Shown here: in pieces, positions 51,646-60,788 of the stretch | Position numbering within the stretch: the stretch's first letter is position 1 | Layout of the letters: every line of letters begins with the position of its first letter | NCBI GenBank assembly: GCA_965226695.1 | Contig: OZ245405.1 | Coordinates: 3,224,001-3,288,000, forward strand | DNA: 64,000 nucleotides | Direction: 5' to 3' | From: CATOSD01 sp965226695 | GTDB lineage: Bacteria; Chloroflexota; Dehalococcoidia; Lucifugimonadales; CATOSD01 | The notes under the pieces: model-generated | Database searches by the model: none | Seen by the model: only the letters and a program-made list of their open reading frames with translations | Told to the model about the DNA's origin: nothing | Program-made: the position numbers and the translations under genes

Positions 51646-51950
51646 GGCGTATCCTCTGCGGGTTCGCGGCCCCGACTTGGCCTTATCTGCTTGCACAAGA
51701 AAAGTTGACCGCAACAAGTTGCGACAAACGCGCATTATAGTTTAGCGATTGGCCACTGTCAAATTCTTGAGAGCGCCAATTAGCTAGGCGGTTGGTGGGT
51801 CACTGCTGATGGGGACTGGGCAAAGTACGCCTACACGCCATCAAGTCAGTTCTAGCTTACATCACCACTCTATTCCGTTGAGACCGTCCACGGCGGCGTC
51901 GACACCCTAGCCTGTGGCAAACAGCAATCCTGGGAGATTTACTATTGGCA
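51646..51950. other. Upstream region of the str/S10 cluster
   Basis: Contains the strong promoter of the translation block and otherwise no gene; its far half is the 3' flank of the decayed methyltransferase. Confidence 0.7.
51734..51762 (-). promoter_or_regulatory. Consensus promoter of the ribosomal cluster
   Basis: On the minus strand, TTGACA, exactly 17 bp, TATAAT. Both boxes are perfect. Start expected near 51727, giving an ~80-nt leader before rpsL. Confidence 0.85.
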
Positions 51951-54900
51951 TCACACCCAAACTCTTATACGGTCTGAGCGGCGCTCTGTACGCTCACCTT
52001 TCTGGCCAAAGAGAACAACGCGTGATTGCTTCCCTCCATGAATCTGTGGCTCACGTGCCAGCTTGCGCCTCAGAAGGTCGATCGGACCCCCGAACTCAAC
52101 GAACGACTGCGTGCAGGCCAAGCACGTCAACCAGCAATCGACGGTCGAGCTGCGCGGGCAGGGTCCTCATGATCTGGTCGAAGGGAAGGAACCGGCTCCC
52201 ACGTAAGTCATTGAACACGGCCTCGGCCGCGGCGACCTGCTCATCGGTCCGTTTACATCGAATGTCGGGATGTCGGGGATGCTAGTAACCGTTGTCTGCC
52301 GCGGCCGGACTGGGTCTTATTCGCTAGCCACCAGTGCATGAGTAGACCCAGAGTAGAGTTGCACCACAGTGCGAACGCGGGTTCCCATTCAAGAACTGTC
52401 GAAAATCACCGATGGCCAAGCCCTGCCACCTATACATGGTCGCTCGGTCATAGCCACGATCAGCGACTGGGAGTTAAACCGCAAGTCACGGTTGTAGTGG
52501 GCGCGGGTGGCTGTACCCCAGACGCCAGCCGCCTTGTCTCGGAGGTCATCTTGGGTGATTCGCCCCGATGCTGACTTGATTCGACCCTCGGAGTCGGACT
52601 CGACTACAGGCTTCCGCTCACGCTTGGCATTGTGGGCCCAGAGCATCGGATATGTGGGCACCGGACTGACCGCCGGCTTGACCAGCTCGAACGGCCCGCG
52701 AGGGGTCCCGTCGGCGATAATCCCAGTAGATGTCCGCATGGTAGGGACCTCGACCGGCAATCCGACTTATGGGCACTATGGATATTGCGCTCGATGTGAT
52801 CAAGGCTCGGATTCCCCAAGGGAATCAGCGTCCCCCGTTCTAGATTCCAAGCCACCTGGGCCAGTTCACCATCGAGGATGCCTGCAAGAGGCCAAGGACC
52901 TGACTCGGGAAGCGGGGCGTCAAGCATGACTCCATTGTCGTCATCTCCAATGGTGATTGCACTCTCACCATCCATACGCTCGATGGCACGCAGTTGCCCA
53001 GATCCACTAATGCGCGAAATCTCAGCAGCCAGCAGTTCAGCTTCTACCGTGGACTTGGGTCTTTGCCTCAGCATGACGAAGGTAGCTCGACCAGCCGCCT
53101 GCTTATCGCCCTTCCTCGCGATCAAGAGACACTCAGCCATTCCGGTATCTGCAGAGAAGGAAGAGTCGTATGAACCCGCCCCCGCAATCGTTACAACAGT
53201 AACTTCCTGGCAGCGTCTTCCTGATGGCTCTGCGCGCCTCCTCCCACTCCCTTCCACTGACTGCGCTGAGAGGCAGCACAGTGTTACCACACCATTGTGT
53301 CTAGCCTTACGTAGCGCAAGGTCAAGGAAATCTGCAGCAAGTCCAAGCCGCTTCCGATAGGTGACCCTCCCCTAAGGCTGGCGAGGGAGTCCTGCATGAC
53401 GCCTCTGGACTGCCTTTTCGGTGTCAAAGGCCGCGAACGCTGGATTTCCCGTTCCATCGTGTCTCCGCTGTCCAGACAGTCGAACGCACAAAGGGAGGAT
53501 TCATTATTACGAGATCGAACTGGGCGTGACCGACCCTCGACACCAGGTCGCACTTCCTCAGGAGCTCGGCCGCCGGCTGAGATCGGCAAGATCCATCAGT
53601 GCCGCTGTACAATCTTGGCAAGTAGATCCAGGGAGCCAATTGCGACGTTCCCGTCCCCTTGTTCTCCATAGGGCATCGTCAGCAGGCATTCGCCGTCGAA
53701 CGGCGTGTCCGGGTGGCTCCCGGCAAGCATAGCCGCCGTCAAGTGCACCGCGATGTTGAGCACGTCCAGCCCGACCAGTCCATAGCGCATCATCGGACTG
53801 TGAAACAGCTTGCGCGCATCTCCTCCGTGAAGTCTCGTGCAGCAACGACTGATTCGCTGGTAGGCCATCGAAAGCAGCGTTCCCGTGCCGAGGCGAAGTC
53901 TCCCACTTGAGCACCAGCCAGTGTCTCGCCATCTCCCCAGTCCGCACCGCCGGGAGGCCGATTGTTTGGCAATGCGAGCGAGCAAGGCCGCGGCCTCAGG
54001 TCGTGTATAGTAGGTTGCGAGGAACTTCCGGTCGGCGATCAGCCTTTGAAAGACCATGCCGGTGAGATCGTGTGAACGGGTCACACCACCGGGACTAACT
54101 TCTGGCCAGTCCTCCAGAGCCTTGGCCAATGAGCGCGTTCGCCGTGGCTGTAGGCATGAGCCGCAGCGTCTCCTTTGCGGACCAGAAGATAGGCCAGTAG
54201 TTGCTTTCGGCCAGTATCCGCTCCCATTCAAGGTGATCTCTCCGGGAGCGAACAGTCCTCCAGGACGGAAGGACTCGATTGGTCGAACACCACGCTTCGA
54301 GCAGATCTCGACATTCGTGACCTGAAACTCGACCTGGCAAGCGATTCGTGGACAAGAGCATTGGCTGTCACTGAAGATCGCCATGCGCCGGGTCTGTCCA
54401 TGCATATCATCTGATTGGCCGAGCACGCTGGCGACCCGTGCGCCGAGCTCACCTCCGTAGATGTGTCTGCGTGTAAATTCTTCTGCCGCAAGTCTCACGC
54501 CGTTTTCTTCCGAGTTCGACGGCGAGAGCCTCAATCCTGGGAGGGGGGACAGCCGCCCGGTGCACGACCATGGCGAGGTCCCGCACGCTACCACATATCC
54601 AGCCCTTTGTCGGCAAGCGTTCAGGAGGACTGCCCAGGCCTCGCGTGTAGAGCGCATACTCCAGGCATGTGGTGCGGTCTATAGCACCCCGCAACTCAGG
54701 GCCATCGAGCGAATGGACAGTCGAAGGGTACACCAGCGCAATCGCAGTCTCGATCCGCCGGCCTGTGCTCGCAACCGTGCGGCCTAGCCGGGCTACGGCG
54801 TCGTCCTCCGCGCCTCTATGACTGCTACGTTCGGCCTCGATGACAACGGGCCAGCCGCTCGCTTCTTCAATGAGAATGTCGGGGCGTCCGCCCCCTGCGA

Positions 54901-55006
54901 GCACATGCCCCGTCTGTTCAGTCCGTGTGTTCCAGCTTCGGCGTTTTGTGCCCAGCACCTCACCCAACGCGATGTTGAGAGTGTGTTCGTGCGTGGAGCT
55001 CGTCAT
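51951..55006 (-). pseudogene. Decayed large N6-adenine methyltransferase/restriction-like gene
   Basis: One gene of ~1,000 codons read leftward, broken by at least seven frame changes and a few stops. In order: N-terminal part TSSTHEHTLNIALGEVLGTKR with RPDILIEEASGWPVVIEAERS (nuclease-like fold), RRHIYGGELGARVASVLGQSDD, EWERILAESNYWPIFWSAK, RSHDLTGMVFQRLIADRKFLATYYTRPEAAALLA, motif-I remnant VGDFA then GTGTLLSMAYQRI, HLTAAMLAGSHPDTPFDGECL, motif IV DLVIMNPPF, VTVVTIAGAGSYDSSFSADTGMAECLL, LVKPAVSPVPTYPMLWAHN, TATRAHYNRDLRFNSQSLI, and a tail RRLLVDVLGL, GPIDLLRRKLAREPQIHGGK. The N-to-C order is complete, so it died by point lesions, not by rearrangement. Confidence 0.75.
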
Positions 55007-55170
55007 AGCATACCGCTCAAGCTGATTCGGCGAATTGTACCACAATTCATTCAGACTAACGGGCTACGCCCCTGGTCCTTATAGAACTGTTTCCAACTGT
55101 ATGAATTCTGTGGCCATTCTCGGCCAACGAGCCGTTCTCTTGCGGGGTGTCTTACTCCCTGCATGATTAA

Positions 55171-56508
55171 CTAGTCCCCCCCTAACACCCGCGCCCGCGC
55201 GCCGACGCGGGAACGCGCCGGCGGCGCCGGACGCTTGACGAACAGCATCAGCACCGCGCCCGAGAAGCTCAGCCCCGCGAACACCGTGAAGGGCACCAGG
55301 TACGTGCCTGTGGTGTCGAACATGTAGCCGGCGTACAGCGGCGCGAAGATCATGCCGATGTTCATCGGAAGCTGCGAAACGCCCATGATGGTGGCGAACG
55401 ACCGCCGTCCGAAGTACTCGCCCCGTATCGCCGTGGTGAGCGGCATGCGCCCGCCGAAACCGATGCCGTAGACGATGGCGAACACGTAGGGCAAATAGGC
55501 GGTCTCGTTCTCGTTCAGCGCGAGCAGCAGAATCGCAGACGACTGTAGGAACATCAAAAAGGCTATGAGCGGCGGCTTGGGCAGACGGTCGGCCAGGAAT
55601 CCGGCCACGAACTGAGACGGCAGAGCAGCCATAACCATCACAGAGGTCACAACCCCCGCTCCGGTCAGAGACATCCCCATGTCCGTCAGCTTGGGTGAGA
55701 GGTGCAGCGAAATCGACACGATCGCGACGCTGGAGGCCACCTGCGCGAAGGTGAGAAGCCAGAACACCGGTGTGCGCAGCGCCTGCCGCACGGTGAACTC
55801 CGGCCCGTCAGCCATAGCGGCGTCCGACTCGCGCTCGGAGCCGTCCCTCTCGCCCGCCGGAGGGTCGCCGTCCGGCCTCATGCCGTACTCCTCCGGGTGG
55901 TTGCGGATGACCTTGACCACCGGCCCGATGATGAGCAGCATGAACACGCCGATACCCAGCGACACCGCCCGGAACTCGAACACTTCGATGCAGTAGGCGA
56001 AGAGCGGGACGAGGAGTCCGCCGAAGTGCGCGCCCGACATAGCGGAGGCCATGGCGATGGAACGGCGGCGGTTGAACCAGTTATTCACCATCGCGATCAT
56101 CGCGAGCCAGCCACCCAGTCCCGAACCCAGCGCGATGACGATGAAGGCCACGTAGAACTGCCACAGCGAGTTGACCTGCGACTGCAGGACGAAGCCGCCC
56201 GCCATGATGACGTAGCCTATCAGCGTCATGCGGCGGGTGCCCACGCGGTCGACCAGAAAGCCCTCGATCGGACCGAGCACCGCGCCCTCGGCCCTGGCCA
56301 GCGCGAACGCCCCGGACAGCGCTGTGCGGCTCCATCCGAACTGGCGCTCGAGCGCCACCAGCAGTGTGCCCACCCCCTGGAAAACGGTTAGCGACATGAG
56401 CGTAAGCATGAACGCCGCGATACCGACCAGCCACCAGCCGTAGAAGACGCCGCGAACCGAGGTGACGAGACCCCGCCGGGATGTGGGAATCGAAGCACTA
56501 TCGCGCAT
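55171..56508 (-). CDS. MFS transporter
   Basis: 445 residues with twelve predicted helices in two halves joined by a charged loop (RPDGDPPAGERDGSERESD). N half: GVFYGWWLVGIAAFMLTLMSL, ARAEGAVLGPIEGFLVDRVGTRRMTLIGY (the loop 2-3 motif), IALGSGLGGWLAMIAMVNNWFNRRRSIAMA; C half: LPSQFVAGFLADRLPKPPL and YFGRRSFATIMGVSQLPMNIG. Resembles the oxalate/formate or monocarboxylate type of antiporter, common in Chloroflexota; substrate undetermined. Start uncertain: the ATG of MRDSASIP is preferred, but it has no clear ribosome site. Confidence 0.85.
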   Translation of the reverse strand: MRDSASIPTSRRGLVTSVRGVFYGWWLVGIAAFMLTLMSLTVFQGVGTLLVALERQFGWSRTALSGAFALARAEGAVLGPIEGFLVDRVGTRRMTLIGYVIMAGGFVLQSQVNSLWQFYVAFIVIALGSGLGGWLAMIAMVNNWFNRRRSIAMASAMSGAHFGGLLVPLFAYCIEVFEFRAVSLGIGVFMLLIIGPVVKVIRNHPEEYGMRPDGDPPAGERDGSERESDAAMADGPEFTVRQALRTPVFWLLTFAQVASSVAIVSISLHLSPKLTDMGMSLTGAGVVTSVMVMAALPSQFVAGFLADRLPKPPLIAFLMFLQSSAILLLALNENETAYLPYVFAIVYGIGFGGRMPLTTAIRGEYFGRRSFATIMGVSQLPMNIGMIFAPLYAGYMFDTTGTYLVPFTVFAGLSFSGAVLMLFVKRPAPPARSRVGARARVLGGD

Positions 56509-56658
56509 GGCGGCAAGTGTACCAGCTAGGGCGGCGCTCTTGGTGCCTTTCCACGCCCGGCTTGCGCCCAATGCGAACGGGTTGTATCCTCAAATTAAGC
56601 ACGGACCGTTGTGGTTCCACCGCGGGATAAGACTGATCGAGTTCGTCTTTGAAAGGAC

Positions 56659-56925
56659 ATGAATAGCGGAGACGCAACCGTGACCACAAAACGAAAGCAC
56701 TACAGGTTGCTTTGCGCACTGTATCCTCCGTCCGACTCGACCGAACCGGACAAGTACATGGCGGAGACGCCTGCTTTCCCCAACTGCGTCGCATGGGGGG
56801 ACACCGCCGAAGAGACCATCGAGATTCTCGAAAGCGTGGTGGCGGCCACCATCCAGACCTACGAAGAGCGGGGATACGCTCTGCCGCCAGGAGTATCGCC
56901 GTTGGAGACCGAGGCCGCCACTTAG
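56659..56925 (+). CDS. HicB-like antitoxin-type protein
   Basis: 88 residues with the HicB/UPF0150 fold: FPNCVAWGDTAEETIEILESVVAATIQTYEERGYALPPG. HicB proteins inhibit the HicA RNase; no hicA lies upstream or downstream, so it is unpartnered here. An alternative start is a GTG at codon 8 with GGAG in a better position. Divergent from the MFS gene. Confidence 0.6.
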   Translation: MNSGDATVTTKRKHYRLLCALYPPSDSTEPDKYMAETPAFPNCVAWGDTAEETIEILESVVAATIQTYEERGYALPPGVSPLETEAAT

Positions 56926-57295
56926 ATTGAGTGACATTGGCATTACCAAGGCAGAACTGGACGATGCCTAGCCGGATTCTCGCGCTGAGAGCGTGCAACG
57001 CTTCGACAGGCGACGCTCGGAAGAGGTTTGTCCACTGCACAGGCCCCGATTTGCAGAGCAATTGCATACTGACTTCTCGGCCCCAAATCAGCCGTGCCAT
57101 CACATCTGAAGGCCGAAATTGTGCCCCAGAACCGCGCAATCGAGTACCACCTGTGACCTATGAGTCCCTGGAATTGGCTCGTAGACGCTAAATCACGTAC
57201 CTGTTTTGTGTCAGCGATAAAGACTTTGGAGTAATGTGCGGAAGCTTTGCCCGACTTGCCGAAGCTGTCTCAGATTACTAGGCGCGCCCACAATC

Positions 57296-57322
57296 GTCAT
57301 TCCCGCCAAAGCGGGAACCCAG
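57296..57322. repeat. REP-like palindrome
   Basis: GTCATTCCCGCCAAAGCGGGAACCCAG carries the TTCCCGC...GCGGGAA inverted arms of the widespread CATTCCCGC-type intergenic repeat. Confidence 0.55.
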
Positions 57323-57716
57323 GGGTGGACGGGCGCTTGGACATAGTGCCACCTAGTAAACTGATACAGGCTCCGACTTGCCAGCCCTCTTGATTCCACC
57401 GCACATCCGTGCTACTCTCCCCGCCATGACGTTCCCGCACCGACATTCGCCACGCACAAGCGGCACCTCAGGACGATCACGCCGGCTGTCACATTTCCGA
57501 GACAATTGGGACGTTTTCAGCCCTTATGCAATCCTATGTGACACTCCCAAGACAAGGATTTCACACTGCTCACAGCTACGAAGAGAGACAAAGTGAGGCA
57601 GTATGAGACATATTTCGGCCATAACCCCTCTCACGAGCGGCCTTTCTCCCCGGCGATGGGCTCCGTCCAGCCGCGATTCCCGCAAGGCCGGAGCAGGTCC
57701 CGGCGCTGCGCTGATA

Positions 57717-57745
57717 TGGACAAGGTCAAGAATCTTGGCTATAAT
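57717..57745 (+). promoter_or_regulatory. Promoter of the tRNA pair
   Basis: TGGACA, 17 bp, TATAAT. Start expected ~58 nt before tRNA-Leu. Confidence 0.6.
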
Positions 57746-57809
57746 GCTGGGACGTGGTTTGGCGTGCCCTGAGCGGCCACGCTGCCGACGCCGAATCAGG
57801 CCCCGACAG

Positions 57810-57896
57810 GCCGAGGTGGTGGAATTGGTAGACACGCAGCGTTGAGGGCGCTGTGGCCGCAAGGCTGTAGGAGTTCGAATCTCCTCCTCGGCACCA
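57810..57896 (+). tRNA. tRNA-Leu (anticodon GAG)
   Basis: 87 nt including encoded CCA. Acceptor GCCGAGG/CCTCGGC with A73; D-loop AATTGGTAGAC; anticodon loop around GTTGAGGGC; long variable arm of leucine type (GTGGCCGCAAGGCTGT); T-loop GTTCGAATC. Reads CUC/CUU codons. 16 nt from tRNA-Cys, so one transcript is likely. Confidence 0.92.
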
Positions 57897-57912
57897 TGAG
57901 AGCCACCGTCGA

Positions 57913-57988
57913 GGCGACGTAGCCAAGTGGTTAAGGCGGGGGTCTGCAAAACCCCTATTCGGCGGTTCGAATCCGCCCGTCGCCTCCA
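57913..57988 (+). tRNA. tRNA-Cys (anticodon GCA)
   Basis: 76 nt including encoded CCA. Acceptor GGCGACG/CGTCGCC with U73, the discriminator expected for Cys; anticodon loop TCTGCAAAA; T-arm GCGGTTCGAATCCGC. Reads UGC/UGU; a separate tRNA-Sec would be needed for the UGA codon of the nearby selenoprotein. Confidence 0.93.
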
Positions 57989-58090
57989 ACACCCACCATC
58001 CGCCGCTGCCGCGGCCAACCTCATCGCCGGTACCCGCCTCTCAGCACACCGCCGCCCGCTCCGCAACATCCCCACATCAAGGAGGCCCCC

Positions 58091-58498
58091 GTGTCAACCG
58101 TAAGCATCGACCACATCGCCATGCCGACGGCGAACGCCGAACGCCTCATCGAGTTCTACAAGCGCCTGGGCTTCCACATCAACGACGAGGACAAGTGGCG
58201 CTCGGGCGAGGTCCCCGCCTTCTCCATACAGGTGGGCGATTCCAAGATCAACATCCACCCGGAGGGCTTCGTCGCCGGCCTTCGCGGTCCGACCGCCGTC
58301 CCCGGCTGCACCGACATCTGCTTCGTGTGGGACGGCACGGTCGAGGAGTGCCAGGCCATGCTGGACAACGCGGGCGTGGAGGTCATCGCCGGGCCGGGCC
58401 CGCGGAAGGGCGCGCGCGGCGGCGGCGGCCATCCCTCGCTCAGCCTGTACGCGCGTGACCCTGACCAGAACCTGCTGGAGTGGATGATCTACTCCTAG
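58091..58498 (+). CDS. VOC-superfamily (glyoxalase-like) protein
   Basis: 135 residues with two paired beta-alpha-beta-beta-beta modules: ISIDHIAMP-type start (VSIDHIAMPTANAERLIEFYKRLGF), second half CTDICFVWDGTVEECQAMLDNAGVEV and RDPDQNLLEWMIY with the metal ligand Glu; His 8 is the other expected ligand. Often a dioxygenase, resistance or isomerase fold; activity unknown. GTG start with AAGGAGG 5 nt upstream. Followed 2 bp later by an aldo/keto reductase. Confidence 0.8.
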   Translation: MSTVSIDHIAMPTANAERLIEFYKRLGFHINDEDKWRSGEVPAFSIQVGDSKINIHPEGFVAGLRGPTAVPGCTDICFVWDGTVEECQAMLDNAGVEVIAGPGPRKGARGGGGHPSLSLYARDPDQNLLEWMIYS

Positions 58499-58500
58499 CC

Positions 58501-59310
58501 ATGTCTCTCAAGGAGCGCAGGCTCGGCCGCACCGGCCTGGTGCTTCCTGAGCTCGGCCTGGGCGCGATGGACACGCCACAGGCGGCCGAAGGCGTCGACA
58601 CTCTCCGCGCCGCGCTCGATTTCGGCATTCGCCTGGTCGACACCGCCAGGGACTACCAGGGCAGCGAGTACCTCATCGGCCAGGTGGTCCGAGAGCGGGA
58701 CTCGTCCTTCTGCATCACGTCCAAGACGTTCAGCCGCACCCTCAACGGCAGCCAGGCGGACGTGGACAGGAGCCTGGCCGTCCTCGGCGTCCCGAGCATC
58801 TGCCTGTACCAGCTTCACGACGTCTCGACGACCAGCGTCTGGGACCAGGTCATGGCCCTGGGCGGCGCGCTGGAGGGACTACGCACCGCGCAGGCAAGGG
58901 GGCTGGTCCAGCACGTCGGCATCTCCTCGCACAGCCTCGAAATAGTGGAGAAGGCCATCACGTGCGGCGAGTTCGACGCGGTGATGCTGGAATACTCGGC
59001 TTTCTACCCGGAAACCGAAGAGTTGATACGATTGGCCGCGCGGTCCGGCGTCGGCGTGATTGTGATGAGACCCCTGGGCGGGTCGGGGCGCATGAGCAGC
59101 CTGCGCACACTCAACGCCCGCGGCGAGGACGAGCTGACGCCCGCGCTGCTGCTGCGCTACGTGCTGTCCAACCCCGGCGTCTCGGTTGCAATTCCAGGCG
59201 CGCGATACCCGGACAGGGTGCGCCGGAACGTCGCGCTGTGCCGGGAATACGAGCCGCTCACCGACGCCGAAAAGCGTAGCTGCGAGCGGGCGGCGGAGGC
59301 GCTGTACTAG
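58501..59310 (+). CDS. Aldo/keto reductase
   Basis: 269 residues, TIM-barrel NADPH oxidoreductase. Seen: LGRTGLVLPELGLGAM, GIRLVDTARDYQGSEYLIGQVV with the catalytic Asp and Tyr, LYQLHDV (His), GGALEGLRTAQARGLVQHVGISSH, VIVMRPLGGSG and the cofactor loop VSVAIPGARYPDRVRRNVA. The second ATG (MSLKERRLG) is used because it begins the family domain and follows the VOC stop with no gap. Substrate unknown. Confidence 0.87.
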   Translation: MSLKERRLGRTGLVLPELGLGAMDTPQAAEGVDTLRAALDFGIRLVDTARDYQGSEYLIGQVVRERDSSFCITSKTFSRTLNGSQADVDRSLAVLGVPSICLYQLHDVSTTSVWDQVMALGGALEGLRTAQARGLVQHVGISSHSLEIVEKAITCGEFDAVMLEYSAFYPETEELIRLAARSGVGVIVMRPLGGSGRMSSLRTLNARGEDELTPALLLRYVLSNPGVSVAIPGARYPDRVRRNVALCREYEPLTDAEKRSCERAAEALY

Positions 59311-59366
59311 GGCGCGCGGGCAAAGCGTATAGAATGAGAGAATCCAGGGACACAGGAGCGCGAGTG

Positions 59367-59723
59367 ATGGGTACTTTCACCTGGCCGCTGCGGGTCTCGG
59401 ACATGGACGGTCAGCGCTCGATTGAGATCGAGGCGACGGTGGACACGAGCGCCGCGTACACCACGCTGCCCGGCCGCCTGCTGCGCGAGCTTGGAGTACA
59501 GCGGGTCGGCCAGCGCAGGTTTCTGCTGGCCGACGGGCGGCGAATCTACCTGGACTTCGGAAGGGCTTGGATAACGATAGACGGTGAAAGCGAGGTCACC
59601 GTCGTTGTGTTCGGAGAGGATAACGCTCCGCCCCTGCTTGGGGCCTATACCCTGGAAGGCCTGGGTCTCGCCGTGGACCCGGGAGAGCAACGACTCGTTC
59701 CGGCAAATCTCATCATGTACTAG
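59367..59723 (+). CDS. Retropepsin-like aspartic protease domain protein
   Basis: 118 residues, clan AA fold: IEIEATVDTSAAYTTLPGRLLRELGV with the Asp-Thr-Ser active triad in place of the usual DTG, then GRRIYLDFGRAWITID and the flap-type VVVFGEDNAPPLLGAYTLEGLGLAVDP. Works as a dimer with one Asp per subunit. AGGAG lies 6 nt before the ATG, so the preceding 11 codons are not used. Common in Chloroflexota and cyanobacteria; targets unknown. Confidence 0.72.
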   Translation: MGTFTWPLRVSDMDGQRSIEIEATVDTSAAYTTLPGRLLRELGVQRVGQRRFLLADGRRIYLDFGRAWITIDGESEVTVVVFGEDNAPPLLGAYTLEGLGLAVDPGEQRLVPANLIMY

Positions 59724-59874
59724 AGGGCCGCGGCCCCGCCCCAGCGTGGCATTTGCACACGTGCGCTGAGCGCCGAACCTGTTGCGCGATACGCCCCTAA
59801 ACACTAGAATGTGCCCATGTCCCGCGGCCTCGCGCCGCGCCCCACAACTACCAGCGAATTCGCGAGGTTTGACG

Positions 59875-60114
59875 ATGCCGATATACGAGTACACCTGCAC
59901 GAGTTGCGAGTACAGGTTCGAGCGACTCAGGCCCATGGAGCGCATGGACGACGACGCGCCCTGCCCCGATTGCGAGGGGGACGGCGAGCGCAGCCTGTCC
60001 GTGTTCGTATCGTTCTCGTCCTCCGACGGCGGCGGCGTCTCGCCGGTCGCGGGCGGGGGCGGTGGATGCGGCGGGTGCGGCCCCGGCGGCTGCGCCTGCG
60101 CGGCCGGCTTCTAG
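59875..60114 (+). CDS. FmdB-family zinc-ribbon protein
   Basis: 79 residues. MPIYEYTCTSCEYRFERLRPM with CxxC, then CPDCEGD making a rubredoxin-like Zn ribbon, and a Gly/Cys-rich end (GGGGGCGGCGPGGCACAAGF). FmdB-type ribbons are putative regulators of amide metabolism; function not established. Start MPIYEY with GAGG upstream. 79 bp ahead of the selenoprotein; the rich Cys tail could bind metal. Confidence 0.85.
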   Translation: MPIYEYTCTSCEYRFERLRPMERMDDDAPCPDCEGDGERSLSVFVSFSSSDGGGVSPVAGGGGGCGGCGPGGCACAAGF

Positions 60115-60193
60115 GCCGCCGAATCGCAGCGAGCGCCGGCGCGCCCAGGACGCACGCGCGCACGGCACGGCAGCCAAACGAAAGGAGTCCGAC

Positions 60194-60760
60194 ATGACCA
60201 CCGTAGTTCGAGGGCGGCTTACACTGGTCGATCCCACCACCCAGCCTATCATCGCCGACTTCACCGGGGCGCCCCGGCTCAGGGACCTGACAGACAAGAG
60301 GGTCGGCATCATCGATGACAGCAAGGTGAACGCCAGGGAGCTGCTGCACACGGTCACGGAGCTGCTCGACGAGCGCTTCGGGGTCGAGAGCGTCAAGTAC
60401 CACCGCAAGCCTTCCGCGTCCAAGCCCGCCGACCCCGCCATCATCAGCGAGTTGGCCGAGGAGTGCGACTACGTGCTTGTCGGAGTCGGCGATTGAGGGT
60501 CCTGCAGCGCGTGCAGTGTGCACGACGGGATCCACGTGGAAAAGGCCGGCACTCCTTCCGTTACCATTTGCACCGACCTGTTCACCCGAACGGCTGAGGG
60601 CATGGCGAGCATGTGGGGAACGCCCGACTATCCCACCATCTTCACCAAGCACCCCACCGCCCCACTGGACTCCGAGGAGCTGAGGGGAAGGGCCGAGGAG
60701 ATGCTTGGACAGATAGTTTCCATTCTCACCGGCGTCGATACCTCCACCGACTACTCGTAG
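60194..60760 (+). CDS. UGSC-family selenoprotein (in-frame TGA read as selenocysteine)
   Basis: 188 residues with selenocysteine at position 101, encoded by the TGA at 60494-60496. Upstream of it the frame gives VRGRLTLVDPTTQPIIADFTG, KRVGIIDDSKVNARELLHTV and the strand CDYVLVGVGD; after TGA the same frame goes on GSCSACSVHDGIHVEKAG, PSVTICTDLFTRTAEGM, GTPDYPTIFTKHPTAPLDSEELRGRAEEMLGQIVSIL. U-G-S-C, then a Cys three residues on, is the signature for which the family is named (other members have CGSC). AAAGGAG is 6 nt before the ATG. Read literally, the TGA would leave two ORFs. Reaction unknown; probably redox or a reductase-linked step. Confidence 0.85.
60510..60524 (+). promoter_or_regulatory. 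Bacterial SECIS-like hairpin
   Basis: CGTGCA-GTG-TGCACG: six perfect base pairs and a three-base loop whose first base is G. The loop begins 20 nt after the TGA, within the 16-37 nt allowed for bacterial SECIS elements. Recruits SelB-tRNA-Sec (role inferred). Confidence 0.65.
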
Positions 60761-60788
60761 AGCCACGGCCCATCGGAGGCGGACGGAG

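Larger units (their letters stand above)
56926..57809. other. Gene-poor region before the tRNAs
   Basis: No supportable gene; short ORFs lack family features. It includes a REP-like palindrome and the tRNA promoter. Confidence 0.55.

Noticed and set aside
57211..57399. 62-codon ORF over the REP-like palindrome
   Set aside because: Its WVPALAGMT string is the usual translation of the repeat, not a gene.
60518..60760. A separate 80-residue gene
   Set aside because: It is the second half of the UGSC selenoprotein; no ribosome site of its own.
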